Origin: Asanoa sp. WMMD1127
Lineage (GTDB): Bacteria; Actinomycetota; Actinomycetes; Mycobacteriales; Micromonosporaceae
Direction of reading: 5' to 3'
Length of the DNA: 64,000 nt
Assembly (NCBI RefSeq): GCF_029626225.1
Contig: NZ_JARUBP010000001.1
Coordinates: 5,022,001 to 5,086,000, forward strand
The translations under genes and the position numbers were made by a program. This document shows positions 47,514 through 54,685 of this stretch, piece by piece (the first letter of the stretch is position 1; each line of letters begins with the position of its first letter). The notes under the pieces are model-generated. The model was not told the origin of the DNA. It did no database searches and worked only from the letters and a program-made list of their open reading frames with translations.

Positions 47514-48376
47514 TCGGGCAGCAGGATCGTGCCTGCCAGACGATATCCCGGTTGCGTATCGGTTCGTGTAGCTCCTCGGACACCAACCGAATCCCAACGG
47601 TGCGGCCCAAGATCGATCTGGGCACGCACCGTTCTCGTTTCTGCCTCGTAGGTCAGGTGCAGGCCGAGGCTGCGGTAGACCTCGAGTTTGTGTTCGGGCT
47701 CGGCGTCGCGGATCGCGGTGACCAGATTGCCGAGGTCTTCGACGATCGCGGTGATCTGCTCCGCGGTTGGGATGGTGGTCGTCGACTCCGGCGGTGCTTG
47801 GTTGGTTTGGCGCCGAAGCGCCTGTTCGCGTTCGAGCTGGGTCTCGGCGATCCAGGTTGCGACCACGGCGGGGTCGGCGCCGGCGTCGAGCGCGGCGCGA
47901 TACCGGGCGAGCTTCGCATCGCACTCGGCCATAGATGGCCCGGGTGGCGTCGAAGTGCTCGGTGCGGGGATCCCGGTTTTGGCTTGTTCGATGAGTTTGG
48001 CGATGGTGCGTTGCCGCTGGGCTGGGTTGAGCTCTTGGACGAGCCAGGTGTCCAGCGGCCGGATGAGTTTGTCTTCGCGCATGATGACGGTGCGAGGGTG
48101 GTTGATGGTGTTGGCGAGGGCGTATTCGCGCGGGTAGCGGCACCGGTAGTAGGCGATGCCGTGGGCGTGCATGCCCTCCATCTTCCGGTGGCAGGCGCCG
48201 CAGTGAACGAGGCTCTTGAAGATGTAGGGATGGCGCGAGCGGTGTGCCCGCTTGGGTGAGGTCGCGGTCCGGGCGTGGATGCCGAGCATCGTTTGGGCTT
48301 GGTCGAACACGGCTTCATCGATGAGGGGCTCGTGTGCGATGTCTTTGGAGACTATCCACCGTTCCCGGTTGTTCCA
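47510..48376 (-). pseudogene. large serine recombinase, catalytic domain lost
   Basis: The remaining 288 codons hold the recombinase domain end (WNNRERWIVSKDIAHEPLID), a zinc ribbon (HCGACHRKMEG...YYRC), a long helical region (LEREQALRRQ, coiled coil) and the C-terminal tail. The N-terminal catalytic domain (with the Ser nucleophile) and first DNA-binding part are missing; upstream of 48376 similarity ends. Its stop codon overlaps the kinase's stop on the other strand (CTAG at 47510-47513). No intact integrase for the region is present. Confidence 0.85.
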
Positions 48377-48776
48377 GCCCGGGCCAGGGGCGAGGTGAAG
48401 GAAGGGTCGCTGCAGGGGCGTCGGCGGTGAAGACAGGTTCGTATCGGCAGGCCTCGGTCGGGTCATTCAGGCTTAGATAGCGGCGCCACGCATCGGGCCC
48501 CGTTCTGTTTCGGTGAGCGTCCGGGTTGAGGTATCGCTCGTAGGGCCCGCGGGCGCTGCGCCATGCGTGCCTAACCGAGCAGATCTGCAACACCCACCTC
48601 GTGGAGCACCTACGGTTCCCGCCGGGTGCCCGCCGACCTACGACTCGGTCACGGCGCCATGCTCGGCAGCCGCGCGGTGACAATGCTGATGCACCGGCCG
48701 GCATCCGTAGCTGCCTGGCAGCCGCTGTAGACGACGGTCAAAGCGTGGTTGGCAGGGACCCTCTACAGTGGCGTGT

Positions 48777-48992
48777 ATGAGCCGACGGCAGCGAGCGTGG
48801 CGGACGCCCCCGCTGCTCGTCGCTGCCCTGTCGGTCCTCGGGCTTACCGGGGCAGAGGCCGCCAAGATCGTGGCTGGATTCGAAGAGCAGCCGACCGCGT
48901 TGCAGGTTAGTTGCCTGCTGGCAGCGATGGCTTTGACCGCCGCCTTGGCCGCCGCGTCGCTCAAACGATCAAAAAAAACCACCGCCATCTGA
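48777..48992 (+). CDS. small two-helix membrane protein
   Basis: 71 residues from the ATG at 48777. Two hydrophobic helices (about 12-30 and 42-60) with a short acidic loop and a basic end (KRSKKTTAI). The family is unknown. It stands alone in a remnant-rich region; a GTG or upstream ATG could add three residues. Confidence 0.45.
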   Translation: MSRRQRAWRTPPLLVAALSVLGLTGAEAAKIVAGFEEQPTALQVSCLLAAMALTAALAAASLKRSKKTTAI

Positions 48993-49171
48993 AATCCAAC
49001 TTGGCTGTTCGGTGTCGCAAGCTCGCGGACTTGAGTTAAAACCTTTGCCCTCGAACGAGCCACCATTTCCTGGGCGATCTGTCCGGCTTTGGGACCGTCC
49101 CTCGCAGATAGTCAACCCGATTTCCGCCGCCATGCTCATCCTGGCGTTCATCGCTGCGATCGGAGGCGCGA

Positions 49172-49723
49172 GTGGCCACCTTCGGCGTCTCGATGGCCAA
49201 AGGACGAGCCGACGTCATCGAGCGGCGTGCTTACCAGCACCGGCGTCCACGTCACGCCGGTCGTGCTGACCAACCACTTCTGCACCGCGCTGGATCCGGC
49301 CGGCCGCGACCCGTCCGTCACCATGGGGCGGCGGTCGCCGAAGCCAGGCGACCTGGCGAAGGTCACGTTCCGGTGGCGTTGCGACGCGGTCATTCACCAG
49401 GGCAACCACGGCGTCACTCTGCCCGACCGGAGCGGTGGGGCTACCGGCCTCGTCGAGGTGTGGCATTTCCCGTACCGGTCGGCTAAACAGCTCGTCAGCA
49501 TGCGGTCAACGGCGCGGCTGCGTACCGCCTGACCGACCTCCCGCCGACCGAGGGCGCGCACTGGCGCGCCTACGGCGACACGCACGAGCAGCACCGAGCC
49601 GTCGACGCCCTCGTCGACGTCTTCCGCGCCCATTTCCGGCACCGCGACCCGGTCGCTGCCGGACTGGTCGACGACCCGGCGCCGTACCGGAGGTTGCAGG
49701 CATTACCGCCGCTGGGTGAGGCA
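49172..49723 (+). pseudogene. glycosyltransferase family 2, internally deleted and frameshifted
   Basis: The GTG at 49172 opens ATFGVSMAKGRADVIE, like the first strand and helix of GT2 enzymes (VSMVKDEADVIE type). The sense then shifts to a C-terminal part (TPVVLTNHFCTALDP, VWRHFPYRS-like motif VEVWHFPYRSAKQLV), and shifts again at about 49500 to LTDLPPTEGAHWRAYGDTHE. The central catalytic region with the DXD motif is lost. Clearly non-functional. Confidence 0.65.
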
Positions 49724-50557
49724 TTTCCCCGTCCGGCAGGTCGTCCGCGCGGGAGCTTGTGACGGCCCGCAGCGGAAACGGCGTGCCCCGTTGCTGGTGC
49801 GATTGGAGCCAGATGGTGCCGGGTCGACCTGCTGGATCGGGCACCCAGAGCTAAACGCCGTAGTGCGAAGAGGGGGATACGTCATGCCGAACTGGCTGCC
49901 GTAGATCACGCTGCGGCTCGCCGAATAGGGCAAGCTCAGCGCCGCTCTCTCGCGGCGTTGAGCGGGAGGTTGAGCGGCTCGCCGAGCGGCCCACGGTTGA
50001 TGGCCTCCGTGGCACCCGCGACGACCCGTGCGAAACCGGACCGCCCAGCGGGCCAAGCGATGAACCAGACCCGCGCCATCTCCCTCGCGGTACAAACTGG
50101 CGGGCGGCGGACGCTAGTATCCCGGAGGGATCGCCGGCCGTCGTCAGACCAGATCCTGTGTTGGTGCGCGGCGGCCTGCGCGAGGTGTGCGAGGAAGGGC
50201 CAGTCGCCAGTTGGTGGGCCTGCCGCCTCGTCGTGGACGATCGAATTTCCGGTTGAACATCTCCCTCAACGACCTGGTGCCGTGCTGGCTCCTGCGGTCA
50301 GATGAACGAGTCTCTTGCGATGCTCCATGCGTTGATTCGGTTTCTTTCGACGATGAGGGAGAGTGACCGGCACCTTCGTAAGATATTCGACGTAAAGACG
50401 CCGCACGTGGAAAAAATTGGACCACGACACCCGGCGCGTACCTAGTGTCTCCGTTCGGCAGCGGTGCGCCAGATCGAAGCGATTCCGTCAAGTTCAAACC
50501 GCCGGGGATCCAGGACGCAAACGTAAGAAACCATTTCTGATCCTCTCGGAGCAAATC
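49724..50557. other. gap of lower GC content
   Basis: About 830 bases without a convincing gene. From about 50280 on, A/T-rich stretches appear (GTGGAAAAAATTGG at 50407-50420). A 47-codon ORF at 50302-50445 has no ribosome site and little G/C bias at codon third positions; I do not call it. The region contains the presumed promoter of the MauE-like gene. Confidence 0.4.
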
Positions 50558-51103
50558 GTGTCGTATTTCGCGGAGTTTGGCCGATGCCTCGTCTGGGCGG
50601 TCTTTGTCGTCGCGGTCATAAGCAAGTCGCGAGGTCGCCGGCAATTTCGAGAATTCGTCGACTCTCTCGCCGCGCTTAATTACATTCCAAATCGTCTTGT
50701 CGCGGCCGTAGCTGCCGGCGTGGTCGCGGCCGAATGGGCCGTCGCGGTGCTGCTCGTCGTATTGCCGGTGCCGGAGCTGAGGACTTTTGGGCTGGGTCTG
50801 GCCGCCGCACTCCTGACGTGTTTCGCGGTGGCGATCGGCTTGGTCCTCCGCCGAGGGACGTCGGCGGCGTGCCGCTGCTTCGGCGGCAGCGCGTCCGCGC
50901 CATTCGGGTGGCATCACGTGGTCCGCAACGGGGCTCTGGGCCTGATCGGCCTGGCAGGGTGCTATGCCGGTTGCCAGCAGACCGCTCTCGACCTCGGGGC
51001 GCTAGCCGTCATGGCGCCCTTCGGCTTGTTGGCCGCATTCTTAGTGATTCGGTTGGACGAGGTGGTCGCGCTCTTCAAGCCGGCGTCGGCGGCTGGCCGT
51101 TAG
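50558..51103 (+). CDS. MauE/DoxX-like membrane redox protein
   Basis: 181 residues from the GTG at 50558 (GGAG site nine bases before); a longer frame upstream is Arg-rich. Four helices (about 8-24, 48-72, 78-97, 125-175) and the motif AACRCFGG (Cys105, Cys107) are those of the MauE family, relatives of the membrane part of DsbD. Such proteins pass electrons across the membrane to TlpA-like partners. A second Cys pair CYAGC is at residues 135-139. It converges with the exporter operon and overlaps the S26 gene end by 63 bases. It likely supports disulfide chemistry of the peptide locus. Confidence 0.85.
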   Translation: MSYFAEFGRCLVWAVFVVAVISKSRGRRQFREFVDSLAALNYIPNRLVAAVAAGVVAAEWAVAVLLVVLPVPELRTFGLGLAAALLTCFAVAIGLVLRRGTSAACRCFGGSASAPFGWHHVVRNGALGLIGLAGCYAGCQQTALDLGALAVMAPFGLLAAFLVIRLDEVVALFKPASAAGR

Positions 51104-51625
51104 CTGGCCTTGGCGAAGGTCGTTGGCTGGTCCGCTGCTCGAGCGCATGTCGGCCGTCGCCGGGCGCGCCAATGGGCCGCCGCCGAACCTGCGCACCACG
51201 ACTCCGAGAATGCCCGCTGCCGGAACCGCGCCGAAATGACGTGAGTCGTTGCTCGCCTCAGGGTTGTCACCCAGCACCACGAACGTGGCGGGCTCGACCA
51301 ACCCAGAGGTCTGCGCCCAGGTCGGCAGGGCTGCCGGCACCGGCTCGCCCGGGCCGGCAGCGACACGCTTGATAAGCAGAGGTGCGTGCCGGTCACCTTC
51401 CGGGTCGCCGGGCCGGCACGGCCCTGCGACGCGCAGCACGACAACATCGCCCTGGCGGATCCGCGCCATCGGCACCCGGCGCACCACTACCCGATCTCCT
51501 GGCAACAACGTCGGCGCCATGCTCGGCCCGAGCACTGTTACCACCATCGTCCGGCGGCGCAATACGATCAGACCGCCCGCGAGCAGCATCGTCGCCCCGG
51601 CGCCTAGCAGCAGCATCATCATCAT
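51041..51625 (-). CDS. signal peptidase I-like protease (S26 family)
   Basis: 194 residues. One N-terminal membrane helix (about 4-22) anchors the protein. Box B GPSMAPTL has the catalytic Ser35; the Lys86 general base lies in LLIKRVAAGPGE; box E is VVLGDNPEASNDSRHFG. The catalytic dyad is thus complete. It is shorter than housekeeping LepB, as in dedicated S26 peptidases of secretion clusters. Its ATG overlaps the ABC exporter stop (ATGA). The probable substrate is the Cys-rich precursor at 54104-54289, which has an Ala-x-Ala site. Confidence 0.92.
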   Translation of the reverse strand: MMMMLLLGAGATMLLAGGLIVLRRRTMVVTVLGPSMAPTLLPGDRVVVRRVPMARIRQGDVVVLRVAGPCRPGDPEGDRHAPLLIKRVAAGPGEPVPAALPTWAQTSGLVEPATFVVLGDNPEASNDSRHFGAVPAAGILGVVVRRFGGGPLARPATADMRSSSGPANDLRQGQLTASRRRRLEERDHLVQPNH

Positions 51626-53442
51626 GCTATGACCTCCTTGGTCGAGGCGCGGTATCCGGCCGCTTGCAGGGCGAACAGGCCAGCGTAAGCGCCATCCGCC
51701 CCGACCAGCTCGGCGTGAGTGCCCCGTTCTGTGATCTCGCCGTCCGCGAGCACGACGATCATGTCGGCCTCCCGAACAACGCCTAAGCGGTGGGAGATAA
51801 GCAGGCCGGTTCGGCCTCGGCGGTGCTCACGCAATCTGCCGTGAACGTCGTGTTCTGCCTCGGCGTCCAGTGCCGAACTGGGTTCGTCCAGGATGAGCAG
51901 ATCAGAATCTTCGAGGATCAGTCCGCGCGCGATGGACAGACGCTGCTGTTGACCCCCAGATAGCACCACACCCGTTCCGGGCTCATCTTGATCGGACTCA
52001 CCGAGGAAGACCCGAGTCAGCAATGTCTCGTACGCACGGGGGAGGTTCGCCAGGACGTCGTGCACACCGGCCGTGCGTGCCGCTGCCTCGATGCGATGCT
52101 GATCACTCAGAGCGGTGAGGTCGCCGATGGCGATGTTCTCGCGGACCGTCAGATCGTAGGCTGCGGCGTCTTGAAAGACGGTGCGGATCCGTCGACGCAG
52201 TTCGGCCGGATCGACGTCCCGCAGATCGACGCCGTCCCAGAGCACAGCCCCGCGGGTCGGGTCGTAGAGCCGGCACAGCAGCTTGACCAACGTCGACTTC
52301 CCCGCTCCGTTGAGCCCGACCACCGCGGTCGTCCGACCCGCGGGAAGAAACAGGTTCACGCCGCGAAGGACCCAGGGCTGGTCGTCCGCGTAGCGGAACC
52401 ACACGTCCCGTAACTCGACTCCGGTGCGTAGCGGGGGCACCGGGTGCGGACGTGGGCGAACGATGAGGTCGGGTCCGGTGTCCACCACGATCATGAAATG
52501 ACGGAACAACAGCAGCGCCTGGTATCCGGAGACGGTATCGGTGATCATGCCGGCAAGAGCGCTCTGGACGCTGCCTACCGCGGCTACCACCAGCACAACG
52601 TCACCGACCGAGAGCTCACCACTCACCGCGGACCGCACCGCGAACAACAGCAGTCCGCCGATCACGGACGCACTCAGCAGAGCCAGCCCGGTTTGGACGG
52701 CCAACTCTCGGCGGTCGACCCGGGCGTGTTGCAGGTTGATACCGCGGATCTCAGCGGCCATGCGTTGCCACAGATAGCGGCCCACTCCGAACAGGCGCAC
52801 CTCTTTGGCCGCGTCTGGGTTGGTGAGCAGGCTGGAGTAGAACACCTCTCTCCGTTGCGCTGGCCCTATCCGCGCCATCATCGTGGCTCGGCGACGGCTG
52901 ACAGCTACCTCGGCGAGCATCACTGGCACGGCGCTGGACAGCACTACCACGGCTACCCATGGCCCAAGGCCGAACAGTGTGCCGGCAAAGCCGAGCACGA
53001 TGAGCAGTGACCGCAGCATGCCGAGTCCACTGTCCACCACCTCGCCAGGTCCGTTGACACCAGCGGATTGGGCGGTCTGCAGGTGGTCGAGAAAGGCCGG
53101 GTCCTCGAACCGGCGCAGGCCGACGAACCCGTCGACGGCGGCGTACAGCTGGCGTGTGCATTCCAAACGTACCCGGCGGTCCAGCTCCAGTCGTAGGTAG
53201 CGGATGGCATGTGGAGCGAGCGTGGCCGCGACGCCCACCGAGGCGAGTGCACCGGTGAGCCCCACGATGTCCGCCCAGCGGACCTGCCCCGTCGCTAGTC
53301 GATCCACCACCGCCTTTGTCAGCCAGGCCACTGCGAGTGGCGTCAGACCAGCAATCGTCTCGACGGCCAGGTAGCCGGTGAGGTGCGCAGGGGCGGCCCG
53401 TCGGGCAAGCGTCGCCGCCCGACCAGCGGCGCGAGCAATCAT
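51622..53442 (-). CDS. ABC exporter, fused membrane and ATPase domains
   Basis: 606 residues from the ATG at 53442, ten bases after the redoxin stop; an upstream extension only overlaps that gene. The first 340 residues hold six helices (ABC type IV exporter fold). The nucleotide-binding domain has Walker A GLNGAGKSTLVKLL (near 378), signature LSGGQQQRL (near 496) and Walker B LLILDEPSSALD (near 518). There is no N-terminal C39 peptidase domain, so cleavage of a leader must be done by another protein, fitting the S26 peptidase next door. Probably a homodimer exporting the Cys-rich peptide. Confidence 0.92.
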   Translation of the reverse strand: MIARAAGRAATLARRAAPAHLTGYLAVETIAGLTPLAVAWLTKAVVDRLATGQVRWADIVGLTGALASVGVAATLAPHAIRYLRLELDRRVRLECTRQLYAAVDGFVGLRRFEDPAFLDHLQTAQSAGVNGPGEVVDSGLGMLRSLLIVLGFAGTLFGLGPWVAVVVLSSAVPVMLAEVAVSRRRATMMARIGPAQRREVFYSSLLTNPDAAKEVRLFGVGRYLWQRMAAEIRGINLQHARVDRRELAVQTGLALLSASVIGGLLLFAVRSAVSGELSVGDVVLVVAAVGSVQSALAGMITDTVSGYQALLLFRHFMIVVDTGPDLIVRPRPHPVPPLRTGVELRDVWFRYADDQPWVLRGVNLFLPAGRTTAVVGLNGAGKSTLVKLLCRLYDPTRGAVLWDGVDLRDVDPAELRRRIRTVFQDAAAYDLTVRENIAIGDLTALSDQHRIEAAARTAGVHDVLANLPRAYETLLTRVFLGESDQDEPGTGVVLSGGQQQRLSIARGLILEDSDLLILDEPSSALDAEAEHDVHGRLREHRRGRTGLLISHRLGVVREADMIVVLADGEITERGTHAELVGADGAYAGLFALQAAGYRASTKEVIA

Positions 53443-53452
53443 TGGGGTCAGT

Positions 53453-54013
53453 TCAATTCGCGGGTAGGCCGGCGTCGTCCGCATCCGTGATCGAGATGAG
53501 CTCGAAGGTCGACACCTCGACCCTGCCATCCTTCACCAGCACGAATGCGGGGAAACCGGTGACCGCGAAAGCTTGCTGCACCGGGCCTTGGTCAGCTTCC
53601 ACCACCACGGTTGCAACGGGTCGTAGCTGATCGACCAGGACCGCGGACTCCTCGGGGCTGCCGGCGACGACGGCCAGGATGCTGTCTCGTCCGCCGGGGC
53701 GCGCTGCGGCGTACGCGACGAAGGCGGGAAGCCGTTCCTTGCACGGTCGGCACGTCGGGGAGAAAAACGCCACCAGGGGCCGCGTTCCCAGACTGGAAAG
53801 TTCGACCGAGTGTCCGTCAATGCTTTCCGCGTGGATTGGACCGACAGAGGTGCCGACGGGCAGCGCGATGGCGCTGTCAGGACCGAAGGTGTCGCCTCGT
53901 CGGGCCAGTTGTTCGGTGTGCTCGCGCAGTCGACGGACGACGCCGAACGTGAACAGGAGATTCGCTGCTGCCAAAAGTCCAATTAGGATGGTTGTCATCG
54001 CCAGGTAGAACAT
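53453..54013 (-). CDS. TlpA/ResA-like membrane-anchored thiol oxidoreductase
   Basis: 186 residues; TAGGAG ribosome site. One N-terminal helix (about 5-25) anchors a thioredoxin-fold domain (about 55-175) on the outer face. The active site is SPTCRPCKERLP (Cys88, Cys91), and a cis-Pro motif FPAFVLVK follows. TlpA-like proteins reduce or isomerise disulfides, taking electrons from DsbD/MauE-type proteins. The position right after the Cys-rich precursor indicates disulfide quality control of that peptide. First of three genes with short gaps or overlaps. Confidence 0.9.
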   Translation of the reverse strand: MFYLAMTTILIGLLAAANLLFTFGVVRRLREHTEQLARRGDTFGPDSAIALPVGTSVGPIHAESIDGHSVELSSLGTRPLVAFFSPTCRPCKERLPAFVAYAAARPGGRDSILAVVAGSPEESAVLVDQLRPVATVVVEADQGPVQQAFAVTGFPAFVLVKDGRVEVSTFELISITDADDAGLPAN

Positions 54014-54059
54014 GGGGCTCCTATGCGGACGTGCGGGTGTTTACGACCGGCGGCGATCA

Positions 54060-54088
54060 CCGGAGCCGGCGGGTTTGCCCGGCTCCGG
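54060..54088 (-). terminator. intercistronic hairpin after the precursor gene
   Basis: CCGGAGCCGG and CCGGCTCCGG form a perfect ten-base-pair stem with a nine-base loop. It lies between the precursor stop (54104) and the redoxin start (54013). No U-tract follows on the minus strand. It could allow partial termination or protect the 5' precursor mRNA, so that the precursor is made in excess over the machinery. Confidence 0.65.
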
Positions 54089-54103
54089 TGATCTGCTTTA
54101 AGG

Positions 54104-54289
54104 TCAGCAGCCGTCACCGACGCGTCGGCAGGCCTTGCACCCGAAGCCAGGGCAGCAGTACTGCGTGTACAGCGTGATGCCGCGGCAGTAGCAGAACTTC
54201 TCGTAGCACACGTTAGCTGCGCGAGCCTCCGTTCGGGGCACCACGACGCCGACGACGCGGTCGGCAAGCATTGTCACCATCCGACTCAC
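54104..54289 (-). CDS. Cys-rich secreted peptide precursor
   Basis: 61 residues from the GTG at 54289, five bases after AAGGAGG (54295-54301). Later ATGs at 54280 and 54271 are too far from that site; an earlier ATG at 54337 has no site. Residues 1-24 (MSRMVTMLADRVVGVVVPRT, then EARA) form a leader without the long hydrophobic core of a Sec signal. An Ala-x-Ala site precedes residue 25. The predicted 37-residue product has eight Cys (28, 33, 35, 45, 46, 51, 54, 61), enough for four disulfides, and ends in Cys. Redoxin, ABC exporter and S26 genes follow. No family recognised. Confidence 0.8.
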   Translation of the reverse strand: MSRMVTMLADRVVGVVVPRTEARAANVCYEKFCYCRGITLYTQYCCPGFGCKACRRVGDGC

Positions 54290-54307
54290 CGGAACCTCCT
54301 TGAGTTG

Positions 54308-54326
54308 GGTCGCGAGAATCGCGACC
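54308..54326 (-). promoter_or_regulatory. 5' UTR hairpin just before the precursor ribosome site
   Basis: GGTCGCGA-GAA-TCGCGACC (plus strand) is a perfect eight-base-pair stem with a three-base loop. In the minus-strand mRNA it ends six bases before AAGGAGG. It could stabilise the mRNA or tune translation. Confidence 0.55.
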
Positions 54327-54365
54327 GCATTGATCACTGACGACTCATCACACCGCGCGGATCAC

Positions 54366-54399
54366 AGTTGAGCCAGGACGTTCAACACGACGTTGAACA
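54366..54399. promoter_or_regulatory. direct repeats resembling a SARP binding site
   Basis: GACGTTCAACA (54377-54387) and GACGTTGAACA (54389-54399) match at 10 of 11 positions, 12 bases apart. CAGTTGAGCCA at 54366-54376 looks like a weaker third unit. SARP regulators bind direct repeats spaced about one helical turn. The site is 77-110 bases upstream of the precursor start and on the side facing the SARP gene. It also forms a GTTCAA/TTGAAC dyad. Confidence 0.5.
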
Positions 54400-54685
54400 G
54401 GCTTTTTAAGCGGCGCCCTATGCCGCAGACGTCGGTGGCGGCAGGTAGGTCCTCAGCCCGCGACTGGCCAACGTCGCGCGGTCATGGCCGAGAAATGTCC
54501 AGATCAATTTCCTGGATCACCTTCCCGCCTCGCGTTTTGATACGTCGAGCCGGGGCGCGAATACCGCGTCCGGTGGAAGTGGTGGGACGCGCACCCGAGT
54601 GGCGTTCCGCCGCTCGCCAGCAACACCGTTGACCTGCCCACCAGGGCTGGCCACAGCTGTGCGGCGGTATAACAGGCGGGGCGAT

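Noticed and set aside
50302-50445. 47-codon plus-strand ORF as a second peptide precursor
   Set aside because: No ribosome site, no cysteine, and codon third positions without the G/C bias of real genes here.
54104-54337. 77-residue version of the Cys-rich precursor starting at ATG 54337
   Set aside because: No ribosome site precedes 54337, while AAGGAGG at 54295-54301 is ideally placed for the GTG at 54289 and would itself be inside the longer reading frame.
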